A DNA stretch of 64,000 nt from Peltaster fructicola (GCA_001592805.2 CP051141.1:2170001-2234000), one strand, 5' to 3'; positions 1 through 12,124 are shown, numbered from the stretch's first letter. A program made the numbers and translations. The notes: generated by a model from the letters alone, not told the origin.

Positions 1-3000
1 ACGCCCGTCCTTGAGCGTGCACATCGGCTTTCGAAGCCGAAGTGCACAGCAAAACCACATGGAGTAGTGTCTCGACCTGTCTGAAGAGTGCTGGATCCTC
101 ATTGCCACTGCTCACGACTTTGGCTATAGCCTTAAGCTTGTTTGCGATCGTGGTGAACACACTTTGATCCACAGTCTGCTTGAGCAGAGAGTGAGTAACA
201 TCGAAGATGGCTATGTTGTTCTCGTCAGGTACGCGGGTGTTCTCCTTGAGCAGAGCCTCCAGTGCTCCAGTGTGTAGCTCACTCACAACACCAGCCGGAC
301 ATGCTCCCAGAAGAAGCGGCCATACTCCGGAGCCTGATCTGGCAGATTTATTGAGAGCAGCTTGTGCACTTTGTGCTTGGGTAGGGTGACAGCTAAGCCA
401 AGCAGCGCATAGAGGTGCATTGAGTGCGTTGGCGTGCGATATGACCAGCTCGGTGGTAAGCTGCGTTGCAGAGAAGGCATGCCCGTCCAGCTTGAGTAAG
501 ATGCCTTCATAGAGCGTGCCTAACGTTGCAGGGAGTGGCTCAGATGTCGATACCTGCCCTTGCAGTGCTGCCACAACATCTATGAGCCATGTTGCATTGT
601 GATCGAAGTTCAGTACGGGTGAAGCCTTGATCAGCATAGCCTTCATCTTTGTAGGGTTGTCTTGGCGGAACTGCCTCTGTTGTCGGCATAGGTGATAGCG
701 CTCAGCATCGCTGACTCCAAGATCATGATCTGGAGGAGCGGCCAAAAGCGTAAGCATGGCGCAGTGACTTCTCGCTGGTGCTCCCTCCTTGAGGCAGTCT
801 ACAATCCGAGCGATGTCGTAACAGTCCGCCGCCATGAGCATACTGACACCGCGCGGTAAACTCTGTTGAGGAAAGTTCGAGAGGAGGGTGTGCAGGTGGC
901 TGGATACAATATTGTCGAATGCCGCTTGATCAAGCATGCGCAGATGTGAAAGCCATCGACAAGGAGCGCTTGGATGTGTTGTTGCTGTGGTTGATTTCTC
1001 TGCTCGCTGCATGATACGCAAGAAGATTCGTTGCATCAATGACTCATCCATAGTATTACCACTAGCAAACACAGCTTCGATTTCGTCGTCGGTGTCGATA
1101 CTTCCGGCGTGCATGCCTATGAGATTGTCCGATGCAGGCGAGCAGACGGCGCTGTGGCTCAGACGTTCGTAGATAACCAGATCGTTCTTCAACAGCTTGA
1201 CAAAGGCCGCTCTGTCAGATTCACTGCTGTATAGGTCCATGGTCGCCGTGATGAACGTCCTCTCCAGTGGCTGCTGCGTCCTCAAGATCCGATATCTCTC
1301 CGCCAACCTGTCCAGAAGTGGTGACAATCTTGACATGACTGCGAGCTCTAGACGGTGCACATCGAGCGTATCTGACACAGAAGCCAACAGGGCGAAGTCG
1401 TCTGTGAGCAGTGCAATCTCGATAAGCGATATCAGCCCGTCGAAGTGTCCGCACAACTCAAATATGCTTCTGTACATACAGAAAGTGTGCAGGGTCATGT
1501 TGGTGTCTTTACTCGTCTCCACGAGCCTTTCACTCGTCCAGTCGGCCAAGTCGGATCTAAACACTGTTTGCTGAGCCAAGAGTGCGTCGAGTTTGAGGGA
1601 CGCCAATGGCTCTGCCAAGGATTCTTCAATGATGTGCTTGATGCTCACTGTCTTCGATTGGACAGACGCAAAATCTACATCTTCCAGGCGTGAGAGTAGT
1701 GACAGTCTAGTATTGCTGAGGTGCTGTGGCAGGTGCTTTTGGGGCAACTGAAGTAAAAGACTGGTTGCAAGATTCATTGATGCGTCAGAGGACATGGCTC
1801 CCGATGTGATCATCGATTTGAGATAACGTCCGGTTGAGAAGCTGTCGTGTCGAACCAGATTGGCAATGATACAGCATGTTTTGTCGGCATCCAGCGCTGA
1901 GGAAGAATGTGCATTGGCAAGGAAGGCGAGTATGGCAGCATCTGTGTCAAGGCCTCTCCGATAGAACGCAGTGATAAGCTGCTCCACAAGGACAGTCCTA
2001 GCATTGTGAGATCTGTACCTCGAGCTGGCCCACGAAAGAAGTGCCGTTACAAGCTCTGTTGTGTCCGTCATAATGTCAGTACATCGCCGTGCGAGCTCCG
2101 CAATATCGACGTCGAACGAGACATGTTCTAGCTCATAGTATAACCGTACTCGTAGGGATGACAGAAAGCCTGCAATGGTCTCGTGGTTGGTTCCAACAAG
2201 CGTAGATTCCGTCGGTCGAGAACGCCAAAAGCTTGCTTGTCCTGAGCAATAGCCTTGAGCAGATGGCGGCGATTCTGCCACACGTCAGGAAGAATGAGAC
2301 ATTCCTGCACATTCGTCAACATGAGAGCGAGCTGTTTCTCAAGGTGGCTTTTGAGAAGATGGTAGACCGCATGGCCTCTTCTTGACACAGTGTCCAAATG
2401 TGTAAGAAGTGCTTTGGCGAGCAGTCGACCACGACGACTGAAGCTGACAAGATCTTGCCAATAGAGTTGTGTCAAGATCATCCATGATGGTACTTGATCC
2501 AATGATGCTGTCGAGAACGATGCAACCGTCCAGTCAAGAAAGTGATCTTTCTCTATGAGGTTCTCGGTGTAGATTGTGGTGACGAGCTTCACGGAATACT
2601 CGATCTTTGCACGCCAGCCTTGTTGGTCACTGGCGTTGATGGTATCGCTCATGAATTGCTCGACGGAGATTGTCCAGTCTCGAACCCATTTGCTCTCACC
2701 CTGTGCAGCAGCTGTACCACTGACGCCTTTCCTCTTGAAGGCACGAAGCTCATTGGCGCCAACACACTTCGCCAGCCAGACTGCACGCTGAAGAGGGATG
2801 GCCTTTGTGACGCACTGATCGAGGAGAAGCTTGCCTCGTATGCCATGGGGTATCGTTCGACTTTGACGGCGTAGAGGTACACTCGGATTCGCAAGATCTC
2901 TGAGCCAGGCTTCTCGCTTCGTGTCGGTGACAGTGACTCGCGGTGGAGGCTTAAAGCTAGATGGCGCGGTGCAGCGACCCAGCGCCTGTCTCTTTTCGAG

Positions 3001-3681
3001 TACTTGTGTGTACAGAAGCGAGAGTGTGTGTAGAGCCACGTTGTTCTTCTGACTCAAGGTAGGCCAGATGGTCAACCGTGCGGTGTTGCTCTCGTTCTGA
3101 TTCGGCGACGGGCCCTCTGTATAGCCAGTTTTGACTGTCTGCTCATTTAGGATATCCTCAGGGTGATTTCCACGCCATGGGACAAAGTCTGCAACAGCTC
3201 TTGGATGTACCAGCTTTGTTGCCATGGCTGGTGGTATGATGCCGTCCGCTTTGCGCGCAGCCTGCTCGCCTGCATACCGCCGCGAACCATGTCTCTTGTG
3301 AGATTCTGTGGGCCGCATGGGTAGGCCCAATGCAACACCCGGGATTGTCTCATGTAACGCATCTTGAACCACTGCCTGCGGGCTAGCAACGATGTCCAGA
3401 TCCGAGTCAAGTCTAGTTCTTTTCGCGGGACGTACTTCTTCTAGGTCGACGTCGAAATCGGTGGGAAGCTCGACTATGGAGGTATTGCGTGCTTGTGTGA
3501 TGTTGTCTGGTAGGTGGTGTTCGGAAGCAGAGCGAACGTTGCTGAGGCGTTGGAGCGCTCGATTGGCGCCATGCGCTTGAGTGTTGTGAGTGTCGTGAGT
3601 GTCGACAGTGAGACCAAGGCTGGTAGAGCGTTGCAGGGTAGGATGTTGCGTAGAAGCAGCAAATGGAGGCCTGGTCAACAT
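1..3681 (-). CDS. SRB8: Mediator complex subunit 12 (Srb8), C-terminus beyond window, one apparent frameshift
   Basis: Subunit of the Cdk8 kinase module of Mediator, which regulates RNA polymerase II transcription in the nucleus. The N-terminal 517 residues (3681 to 2131) contain the Med12 signature: a segment near residues 150-185 with the PWRGNHPEDILNE motif, and a following helical region with a basic IPHGIRGK stretch. That frame stops at 2128-2130. The next frame carries a helical, Leu-rich protein open without a stop from about 2173 to position 1, as expected for the long remainder of Srb8. The frames join around 2165-2173 where one base seems to be missing from a run of three A on the + strand. 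I see no good 5' splice site nearby, so a sequence error or true frameshift is more likely than an intron. The ATG at 3681 fits the start. Confidence 0.85.
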
Positions 3682-5224
3682 CGCACCTGAGAATGCTCAT
3701 ACGTCCTCGAAAGCAACATGTTCGATGAGGTGCAGATCAGACTAAAGCCGCTGGTTGAGCATATCTGCATTGGCGATCGTGAGGAGAGATCTATAGCGGG
3801 AACGGTGTTTGTTTGGTGAGATCGTGTTGTAGTCCAGCGTGAACCATGGAAAGGTATAAGAGGAGAGTGGTTGACAGTGGGCGAGACGCAGCAGCAGGAT
3901 GATGTGCAACCCAGAGACTTGCCTAGTTTATCGGCGACGGACCGCCGGCATTCAGAGGCCAGCTTGATATTACACGAGACACAGGGAGTCAAGAGAAGGT
4001 CCGAGGGCCACATGCAGTACGCACGCACGGGGAACTGTGAGCACGATGGAAGTGGACTCCTCATATGACTGTACAAGACACACAGTGCATCATTTGAGGG
4101 ATTGCTCAACGGCTGACAATATCGATCTGGTCTCTCCCCTGATGCCACTATCCGCAACCTGGAGATCATGCGTACTGCAAGAATCGCTATGTGCCTGCGT
4201 GAAGAGTGAGCAATCGTGTGTTTATCATTGGTTCATGCAGATCATATCTCGTCATCTGAACTAGCACACCTGGGCGTGGCGTCTTTGAAGTCGTGTGCCT
4301 ACCGCGATAAAGCAAACGTGGGCAATAAATCTAGTTCCCAGAAAGAGTGTCGGCCGAATAGCCTTCTCTTTGTTTGGTGGTCTCTGCATGTGCACACCAT
4401 TCATGCATTTTGGCGTGCTTCGTTCGCTCTAGTCGCTACGTGACTTTCCGTTACCCGCGGAAGTCTGCTTGGGCAGGGATCGAGGCGTCTCACCTCTGCA
4501 TTATTGAACCTGTCGGAGGACGAGTCCGAGGTGTCAGCTATCACATCCGAGCGAAGCAACGGGCCAGCACAGACTCAGCAGCTAAGAGAGAAACCTGTGT
4601 GACGTTTGGGTGTTGATCGAGCCAGAAACGAAGGCTTGTAGACCATCCAACAAACACAATGGCGTCAAAGAAGGACATGAGACGAGCCGATCTGGGTGTG
4701 CTGCATCAAGGACTGGACCAAGCAAAGACTAATGTCATGTACAGTGGTTCCATACACCGCACCAGCAGCTGAGAAAGAGGGCGCCGATTTCCAAGGAGCA
4801 GCGGCCTCAACACTTCCTATGGCGGCCGTACGTTATGCTCTCGCAAACGGCTGAAACATCCATGCTGACGGGGAGTCAGATCTTTACACGTAATAAGCTC
4901 ATAGGATGGACTGCAGTCATCTTCACAATCCAAGGCTGGCTATCGGAAACGCCATCACAGAGAGCTGCTGCTCAGACGCCGGCATTGTTCTCAGTGGGCA
5001 TGTCCTTTTTGTCTTTGGTTGTGGTAGGTGAACGACGAGCAGGGTTATAAATGAATCACTGACCGGGATATAGACGTATCTGCCTCTCTTCATGCCACCG
5101 CCAGCAGGTCAGGCAGCAGTAGGCACTACGCCAGCAGCACCAGCACCACTGCCATGATCGACATTTCACATTGTATCATATACGCTTGTAACATCGGCAC
5201 GCACCAAATGCTCCATTGACCTCT
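3682..5224. other. Intergenic, no gene recognised
   Basis: About 1.5 kb between the SRB8 start and the end of LIP5. Short open frames occur on both strands, but none has recognisable protein character, and no tRNA-like B box was noticed. It probably holds the SRB8 promoter and the LIP5 3' region. Confidence 0.6.
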
Positions 5225-6463
5225 CTATGAGCTCTTCAATGCTTCGAATCTGCCAAGCACTTCTGCAGCAACCAAATCGCTTTTCTTGGCTCGCTTCTTG
5301 AGTACATTCTCGATGAATGCTTCGCCTGCCTTGTAGCTACTCCTCACGAGTGGGCCAGATGCACAATACAGAAAGCCAAGATCCATCGCTCGTTGTCGCC
5401 AAAGCTCAAATGCCGCAGGAGTAATGTACTCTTCGACCTTGAGATGTCGCTTCGTCGGCCGCATGTACTGGCCAAAAGTGACAACATCAACATTGGCAGC
5501 TCGCAACTGTCGCAGAGTGTCCCACAGCTGCTCCTCCGTCTCGCCCAGACCGAGCATTATTGATGTCTTCGTGATTAACTCTGGCTTGGCCGCTTTGGCG
5601 GCTTTCAGCACCGATATGGACTGTGCGAATGTCGCTCTTCGATCTCGCACGTAGGGCGTCAGCTCGGGTGTCGTCTCAACGTTGTGTGCGTAGACATCAA
5701 GGCCACTTTTCGCCACGATGGCCACCTGTTCGAGATCTCCAGCAAAATCACCAGTCAGTGCCTCCACCAGCATAGTCGGCGCCTTCTGCTTGATCTTCAT
5801 GATAGTCTCCGCGAAGTGCTTGGATCCTCCATCTGCAAGATCATCTCGATCTACACTGGTGAGCACAACATAGCCCAATCCCCATCGCTTCAGTGCCTCT
5901 GCTGTGTTCTCCGGCTCGTGTACATCCAGTGGTGGAGGCCTTCGCGACGTCTTGACACTGCAGAACCTACAACCTCGTGTGCATGTATCTCCCATTAACA
6001 TTATTGTCGCAGTAGCTGCACTCTTCTTGCTACCGCCCCAGCAGTCTGAAATGTTGGGACATCTCGCCTCTTCACACACTGTATGCAGACCAAGTCCTCG
6101 CAGATCATTCTTGATGCGCTTGTAGTTGTCATTACTTGGTATAGGCGTCTTCAGCCATGAGGGTAATCGTGTGTGCTGCCTCTTGCGTCCTGCTGGACCA
6201 ATCTCAACTGTTTCCAGTTCCAATGCTTCCGCAGTCGTGAGTGGCGCATCTTGCGGATTGTTGATGAAGTCTGCAAACGATGGACCAGAGTTTATTCTGT
6301 CTGAGAAGGAGGTAGAGATTCGAGGCTTTGTTGTTAATGCTGCTGCCGGAGGTGGTTCTAATATGGTTGTGGCAAAGCTTCTCTTCTGCGGTACAAGTTG
6401 AGGACCAATTTCGTGCACGAAAGTCGAGACGACCCTGCGACTAGGCGTTCGTAAGGTTGACAT
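5225..6463 (-). CDS. LIP5: Lipoyl synthase, mitochondrial
   Basis: Radical-SAM enzyme that inserts two sulfurs into octanoyl groups on lipoyl domains of mitochondrial dehydrogenases and the glycine cleavage H protein. The single-exon, 412-residue protein shows the N-terminal cluster motif of the family ([12 protein letters not shown]) near residue 130 and the radical-SAM CTRGCRFC motif near residue 160. The VLTSVDRDD and [10 protein letters not shown] segments also match the family. The first ~60 residues are Arg/Ser/Thr-rich, as expected for a mitochondrial targeting peptide. Start ATG at 6461-6463. It is divergent from the molybdopterin synthase gene, with 184 bp between the two starts. Both products belong to sulfur-transfer cofactor pathways, which may be coincidence. 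Confidence 0.95.
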   Translation of the reverse strand: MSTLRTPSRRVVSTFVHEIGPQLVPQKRSFATTILEPPPAAALTTKPRISTSFSDRINSGPSFADFINNPQDAPLTTAEALELETVEIGPAGRKRQHTRLPSWLKTPIPSNDNYKRIKNDLRGLGLHTVCEEARCPNISDCWGGSKKSAATATIMLMGDTCTRGCRFCSVKTSRRPPPLDVHEPENTAEALKRWGLGYVVLTSVDRDDLADGGSKHFAETIMKIKQKAPTMLVEALTGDFAGDLEQVAIVAKSGLDVYAHNVETTPELTPYVRDRRATFAQSISVLKAAKAAKPELITKTSIMLGLGETEEQLWDTLRQLRAANVDVVTFGQYMRPTKRHLKVEEYITPAAFELWRQRAMDLGFLYCASGPLVRSSYKAGEAFIENVLKKRAKKSDLVAAEVLGRFEALKSS

Positions 6464-6647
6464 AATGTGTATGCGCGATGGAGGTCAGGGTGATTGCAGT
6501 GGAAATGCTCGAAGGCGATTGTTGAGCAATAATGAGGTATACTAGTAAGCAGGGTCCACCAAGATCTTCATATGCCGTTGACAGCCACATTCCTCCGGGC
6601 GGGATGATATATGGACTTTCGACAAGCACGAATGTTTCGTACCCAGC

Positions 6648-7222
6648 ATGAGCACTAACGAGGACAGTCAACACGCAGAGACGCCAGCAAGGCTCTTCGA
6701 AGGGGAGAAGTCTCGGGTGGAGGACAATGTCTACGTATCTTTGACATACGATCTGCTCGATGCTCGAGTTCAACTAGATCGTGTTAAGAGTCCTAAAGCT
6801 GGTGCAGTTGTGCTGTTTGCAGGTATTTGCACTCAAAACAAGCTTCTTCCTTGTCCAGCTAAGTATGAATACTCTCAGGTTGTACACGAGACTCCTTCGA
6901 TGCCAAGCCCGTTACACATCTAGCCTATTCATCGTATCCTCCTCTTGCCCTTAAGACACTTTTCTCCATCGCGCAATCGATACGAGAGAAGCACTCGCTG
7001 GTGGCAATAGCTGTGACGCATCGGCTTGGTAGGGTCGAGATTGGAGAGGAGAGCATCTTGATTGCTGTGTCAAGCGCGCATCGTCAGGCGGCGTGGCAAG
7101 CTGGTGAGGAGTGTCTGGAACTCGTGAAAGAAAAAGTCGAGATCTGGAAGGAAGAGTGGTTCGCTGATGGAGGATATTGGCGAGCAAATCGTGACGGCCA
7201 AGCTGGAGAGCCAGTGACCTAG
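6648..7222 (+). CDS. cnxH: Molybdopterin synthase catalytic (large) subunit, MoaE/MOCS2B type
   Basis: Catalytic subunit that converts precursor Z (cPMP) to molybdopterin, with sulfur supplied by the small MoaD-type subunit. Exons 6648-6822 and 6879-7222 give 172 residues, the usual fungal size. The 56 nt intron begins GTATTT and ends CTCAG. Splicing joins the GAVVLFAG strand to CTRDSF, the conserved MoaE sequence. Downstream, VTHRLGRVEIGEES and VPIWKEE-like (KVEIWKEEWF) segments are family hallmarks carrying active-site basic residues. The N-terminal ~25 residues are not conserved. The gene is divergent from LIP5 and convergent with AIM11; only 9 bp separate the two stop codons, so their 3' ends must overlap as transcripts. 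Confidence 0.93.
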
Positions 7223-7231
7223 ATGAGATGT

Positions 7232-7831
7232 TCACTTCTTCGTTTCTTCTAAACCTTTCTCCTTGACCAATTTCTCAAGCTCAGCAAGCCTGCCAGCGAG
7301 ACCGTCCTTCATCAGTCCACTTCCATCCTTGCGGGACAGAACCTCTTCAACCCATGCCTCGAGCTCTTTGTCGGCCTTGTCGTCTCCACCATATACATCG
7401 AAGCCGACACCTCTTCTGATGCCAGCACGCAGATCCTCGATGTCAGCGACGTCAAAGATGTTCGCGATCGCTCCTACCGCAGCCATACCAAAGGCGACAA
7501 CGTTGAGTGTAGCGTATGACAGTGCTTGAGCTGCATCGAGTCCACCAGCGATTTGGGTCTCAGATTTGCTGGCTGTGGCGAGCTTGTTCGAGCTCGTCAA
7601 CTTTCGAGCAATTGCTCGTCGAGTGACGAAAACCGATAGTGCGGCAAAGGCTATACCGCCGTAGAGCAGTCCATATTGTCGACGTGCGCGGCCTGCAGCA
7701 TCGAGTCGAGGTGGTTGTTGTGGTTGAAGAGCAGTCACCACTTGCTCCTCGGTCTTTGCGAGCTGCGATTCTACAGCTTTGTGACCCTGACGAACATCGC
7801 CAGGAGCCAGATATCGATCCCAGAAGGACAT
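7232..7831 (-). CDS. AIM11: AIM11-like mitochondrial membrane protein
   Basis: Small conserved fungal protein of the AIM11 family (altered inheritance of mitochondria). The molecular role is unknown. From the ATG at 7829-7831 it has 199 residues starting MSFWDRY. Two hydrophobic segments are visible: one just after QYGLLYGG (about residues 55-72) ending in TRRAIARK, and a second with ATLNVVAFGMAAVGAIANIF. The protein ends with a charged coiled-coil-like tail rich in Lys and Glu. The frame is open upstream to an ATG at 7903. I prefer the inner start because family members begin near the MSFW segment. If the outer start is used, 24 residues are added. Confidence 0.75.
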   Translation of the reverse strand: MSFWDRYLAPGDVRQGHKAVESQLAKTEEQVVTALQPQQPPRLDAAGRARRQYGLLYGGIAFAALSVFVTRRAIARKLTSSNKLATASKSETQIAGGLDAAQALSYATLNVVAFGMAAVGAIANIFDVADIEDLRAGIRRGVGFDVYGGDDKADKELEAWVEEVLSRKDGSGLMKDGLAGRLAELEKLVKEKGLEETKK

Positions 7832-8151
7832 GGCTGATGCTATGGTGTAGACAGTGTCACTGTTCATGCATGGACTAACAATGTTTCGGAAGCTGCCGTA
7901 CATGCGGTTGTGTGGAGATCGTTAACTCTATGCTCAACTGAGCAAGTTGCTCAAGCTACACTATTGCGAATGACAGCTCACCGCGCAGCGAAGAAGCAGG
8001 CAAGACCTTCCGTAGCTGGCGACGACAAGCTAGATATGTGAGAGCTCTGCAGTCCCGTCAAACGGCACAACAACTGTACGACCTCTGATGTTTCGAGCGA
8101 GCAAGGTTGGCTCCCTGCGTTAAGCATTGTAGCACTACTATTGCATATAGT
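7832..8151. promoter_or_regulatory. Divergent promoter region AIM11 / RRM gene
   Basis: About 320 bp between two divergent starts. No coding signal and no specific element recognised. Confidence 0.4.
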
Positions 8152-9216
8152 ATGTCGGCCGAGGACGAGACATTCGACATTGACCTCTACGGTGATGATC
8201 CAGAGGATGACGAACTCCCACAATACCAAGCGATCGCTGGCAACCCTCAGACTCACACAGACAACATCACGAGCTCGAACGACACCATACAGACATCAGA
8301 CACAGCTCCTGTAACCTCAGACAGGCCCGTCAAGGCCTTAGATGCAGCTCACACGAGCTTGAACAGCACTCTCTCGCCCTTAGATGTAGCTCATGCGAGC
8401 TCGAACGCTCCAGGTACGCAAGGTGTGAAGCGTAAGGCACCCACCGATGAGCACGACCATGACGACTCACAACAGCACGACGAGCGGCCGCTAGACCATG
8501 GCGCACAGATCTCACTCAAGCTTACAGATCTCCAATGGTGGACAACAGAGGAGGACCTGCGATATTTCTGCGCACAGTCTCATACCGAAGCAGAACTGGT
8601 CGAGGTAGCATTCGGCGAGCACAAGCAGAACGGTAAGAGCAAAGGCGAGGCATATCTCGAGTTTAAAACACCACAAGCGGCGGGCATGGCTAAGAGGGAG
8701 ATCGAAGAGGCCAATGCGAAGCTCGATGCTGGTAGCAAGGCCAATGTCACAGGCAAGACCAAGATCTCAGTCTGGTACACGGCTCCTGGGAACCCATTCC
8801 GTGTGCGCGATGGTCAAAGTAAGAAGGATATACCCAGCAAGTACGGTCAGCAGGGCGCCTATAACAACCATAATCGAGGAGGATATGCCGGTCGAGGTCG
8901 CGGTGGTTATAACGCTCGAGGCGGAGGGCAGTGGTCGAACCAGACGAACAGCAACAATAGCAACAACACCTTCAACAATGCTATGCCAGGAGGCTACAAC
9001 AACATGGGTTTCGCTGGTTTCCCTGCCATGGCCATGAATCAGAGCACCATGATGAACAACATGATGGGCATGATGGGCATGGGTATGCAGGGCATGATGA
9101 ATGCAAGAGGAGGAGCCAACATGATGAACCGTGGTGGATGGAACAATGGTCAAGGATATCAACAGGCCGGCTACGACGCTGGCTGGGACAGCAGTAAGAA
9201 GGCTCGAAAGGAGTGA
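8152..9216 (+). CDS. CPSF6/CFIm68-like RRM protein with Gly- and Met-rich tail
   Basis: Single-exon, 354-residue nuclear RNA-binding protein resembling the 68-kDa subunit of cleavage factor Im, which acts in mRNA 3' end processing. The acidic N-terminus (ETFDIDLYGDD) is followed by a disordered Ser/Thr region with a short duplicated motif (LDAAHTSLNS, LDVAHASSNA). One RRM spans about residues 120-200 with the typical DLQWWTTEEDLRYF and GKSKGEAYLEF strands. After it come RGG-type repeats, an Asn-rich stretch and a run with MMNNMMGMMGMGMQ. This tail looks prion-like and could drive condensate formation; that is inference. I chose the ATG at 8152 because the acidic start is conserved in such proteins. 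An in-frame ATG at 8107 adds 15 unlikely residues. Confidence 0.8.
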   Translation: MSAEDETFDIDLYGDDPEDDELPQYQAIAGNPQTHTDNITSSNDTIQTSDTAPVTSDRPVKALDAAHTSLNSTLSPLDVAHASSNAPGTQGVKRKAPTDEHDHDDSQQHDERPLDHGAQISLKLTDLQWWTTEEDLRYFCAQSHTEAELVEVAFGEHKQNGKSKGEAYLEFKTPQAAGMAKREIEEANAKLDAGSKANVTGKTKISVWYTAPGNPFRVRDGQSKKDIPSKYGQQGAYNNHNRGGYAGRGRGGYNARGGGQWSNQTNSNNSNNTFNNAMPGGYNNMGFAGFPAMAMNQSTMMNNMMGMMGMGMQGMMNARGGANMMNRGGWNNGQGYQQAGYDAGWDSSKKARKE

Positions 9217-9915
9217 TCACCCATCTTGAGCATTTCTGTGTGGAGTTGAGGGCATGGTTATCCTTGCGGCAGAGGCGTCTCGGAAATGACAGAGCTCGTC
9301 CCTGTCAATGACATCCACAGTGCACAGCACTGGGTCCCACATGTAGAGCTTGGAGTAGCATGATCTGCTGTACCTTTTAATGTACTATGGAAGCACAATC
9401 TGACGTGGTATCCTGTAGTCCATCTCATCGTTCTTCTTCAACAGGTCTGATTAGAGTTGTACACGGATCATCACACGCCGTTCTCTGGAAAGTGGGCGTC
9501 ATCAAACTCAATCTTGAAGCGCGCACTTCAATGAGAGTGACTGGTACGACAGCAGCCACCGCGCCAAAGGTACAGCTGAGACATATCATGAGCATGTCCT
9601 GCCAGCTCTTGCAGCTTCTTTTCTGTAGAACATTGAGAACTCCCGGTTCGCTTCTTTTGGCTCCGTGATCAGGGGTGGGAGTTTGTGTTGTCATCATTCA
9701 CTTTCGCGAGGCCAGCCGTCTCACTATCGTCAAGCACCTCCTCATCGATCTTCTTACGCATTGGACTTCTGCTTGCCGCATCGCGCCTCCACCTAGACAC
9801 CAATCTCCCTAGTCGTTGTGTCGAGACGACACTTGCGCTGCGACGTGCCGGACCATTCGAAACCCCTGTACACAACATTGCAAAGCAGGGTCGCCTGCCC
9901 TGAAACAGCTCTACC
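9217..9915. other. Intergenic, 3' region of RRM gene and septin promoter
   Basis: About 700 bp with only short, unconvincing frames. The part just before 9916 is pyrimidine-rich, as in fungal promoters and leaders. No gene recognised. Confidence 0.5.
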
Positions 9916-12124
9916 ATGGCCGCTGCCATCTCCACTGCTTTCCAGAGCAACACTGCCGAAGACGAGGACTCCTTCAAACCCTCGCGTGCCGCACCGCCCA
10001 TTCCCACTGTTGCGTACGCGAACACTTCTGCTGCACGCGCTCCAGAGCAAGGGGAGAGACCAATCTTCCAGAACAACACTGCACAGCACAGAGCTCAACA
10101 GCAGCAGAACCTGAACGCGCCTCCGTCGGCATATCAGCAGCAACACTTCTCGCGACCATCAACACAGCAGACGATAGCTGGTTCAACACGTGGTCGACAA
10201 CACGGTCAGCAATCTAGCATCTCGACTCAGGCCGAGGCACCTCCACCAAAGAAACGAAGCAACAGCTTCTCCTTCTTACGTCGTTCATCTTCCACACAAC
10301 CAGTGCCTCGCAACGCGCAGGTACAGCAGCAATCGCCAATTGTCGCAGGTACCGCGCAGCAACGATACTCGTCGAGTGGAAACCACGCCATCTCGCCCAG
10401 CGACGGTAGTGTCACATCAGGCTCGACTGGCTTGTTCCGCGCGCGGTCAAGAGATAGCAGGGGCGAACGGAACATGTTGCGCAAACAATCCAAGCTGAAG
10501 CAGCAGCAGCAGGCTGAGCTGGAAAGACAGCAGCGTGCTCATGAAGCTGCAACCCGCCAGCCACCAACTCTTCCACAACATAACCCCTTGCCTGGCATTG
10601 AAACCTTTGGTGGTGAGCAGCACAGCGGCCACGCCTATACCGACTCGCAAGCTCCTCCGGCTGTCCCTACAGGTGCTGCAAATTTCTCGAGGCCTGCAAT
10701 GGCTTCGCCTCAACTCAACAGTTCCTCGCCAGCCTATGCAGTCCAACCTCAGGACGGTCCACAGGTCAATGGCAATGGCGACTATTACGAGCCGTCTGGA
10801 GAGCGGTCTACGAGCATGACCAACCGTGGTAGGTACAGCTATGCTAGCAGCATGGCACAGACCGGCAACATCAACAGTCCTCGTCGTGTGCGCAGACGAA
10901 AGGACCCTACTCCCTTCAAGTTAGTAATTATGTTACAAGGATGATCCCAATGCTGACCTCTGTAGCGTCCTTGTTATTGGTACCAAGAACTCCGGCAAGA
11001 CCTCGTTCATTTCCTTCCTCCGCAACTCTCTCGCCCTTCGTTCGGATCGTCAAGAAGCGAGCGTGCCTGCACCAAACACAAGGACCACCTTCACAGACCA
11101 GTATCTTGAAACAGAGATTGATGGCGAGCGTGTGGGCGTAACACTGTGGGACTCTGTTGGCTTGGAGAAGAACATTGTCGATCTGCAGCTGCGTGAGATG
11201 ACCGCATTCATTGAGTCCAAGTTCGAGGATACCTTCAGTGAGGAGCAGAAGGTTATAAGAAGCCCTGGATTCCGCGATACACACATCCACTGTGTGTTCC
11301 TGGTGCTTGATCCTGTCCGGCTGGACTCCAATGTGCTTGCTGCAGCTTCCTCAGGTCAGAGTACTGGAGGTCTAGACACCGATCTAGATCTGCAAGTCCT
11401 CAAAGCCCTCTGGGGCAAAACAACGGTGATTCCTGTCATCTCCAAAGCCGACACACTCACCACAAGCCACATGACTTTCCTCAAGCGTGCCGTCTGGCAA
11501 AGCGTCAAGGGCGCAAAGCTAAACCCACTGGACGCATTGGAGCTTGATCTGGATGACGACGATGACGAAGACGAGGATGATGAATATGACGAGGATAGAC
11601 CAGCAGTTAAGAGCCGCCCAAATCATGCTCGACAGGCTTCGCTCTCCTCGACCGTCTCGGACGATGATCTTTACATTCCAATGTCGATCTTGTCCCCAGA
11701 TCCATACTCGATGCCGCCGTACACCAAGTATGCTCCAAAGTCGCAAGCGGAGATCGGTCGTCGATATGCTTGGGGTTTCGCCTCACCATTCGATCCTCAG
11801 CACTGCGACTTCATCCGTCTGAGGGACACCATCTTCTCAGAGTGGCGTTCGGATCTCCGCGAGCTGAGTCGTGTGAAGTGGTACGAGCAATGGCGTACCA
11901 GTCGTCTTCGCAATGCTCCGGCATCTAAATCCAGAGTACCAAGCGCATCCATCTCTCAGGGCATTCCTATCCGTGATGGACAGAGCAGACAGGACTCTCG
12001 AAGCGTCGCTGCTGGCCCACGAACTGTTCCTCGTACACCACAGATCGATACTCAGCATGAAAATGCACCAGCACCTGTAGGTGTGGCTGTCACCACTCCA
12101 GGCGGAATGGAGCCACAGTACTGA
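9916..12124 (+). CDS. Septin-family GTPase with long disordered N-terminus (AspE-like)
   Basis: Septins are filament-forming GTPases at the cell cortex and septa. Exons 9916-10919 and 10966-12124 give 720 residues. The 46 nt intron begins GTTAGT and ends CTGTAG. Splicing completes the P-loop GTKNSGKTS (G1) near residue 340. WDSVG serves as G3, and an SKAD motif near residue 455 is G4. The first ~330 residues are Gln/Ser/Pro-rich and disordered. Downstream of G4 lies an acidic insert with a run of Asp/Glu and a Ser-rich segment, before a C-terminal KYAPKSQAEIGRRYAWG region like that of septins. The long N-terminus and the insert argue for the filamentous-fungus AspE group rather than the yeast CDC3/10/11/12 septins. 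Confidence 0.8.

Noticed and set aside
3675-4169. 164-residue minus frame just upstream of SRB8
   Set aside because: Overlaps the SRB8 start, is Ser/Cys-rich without pattern, and looks like leader or intergenic sequence.
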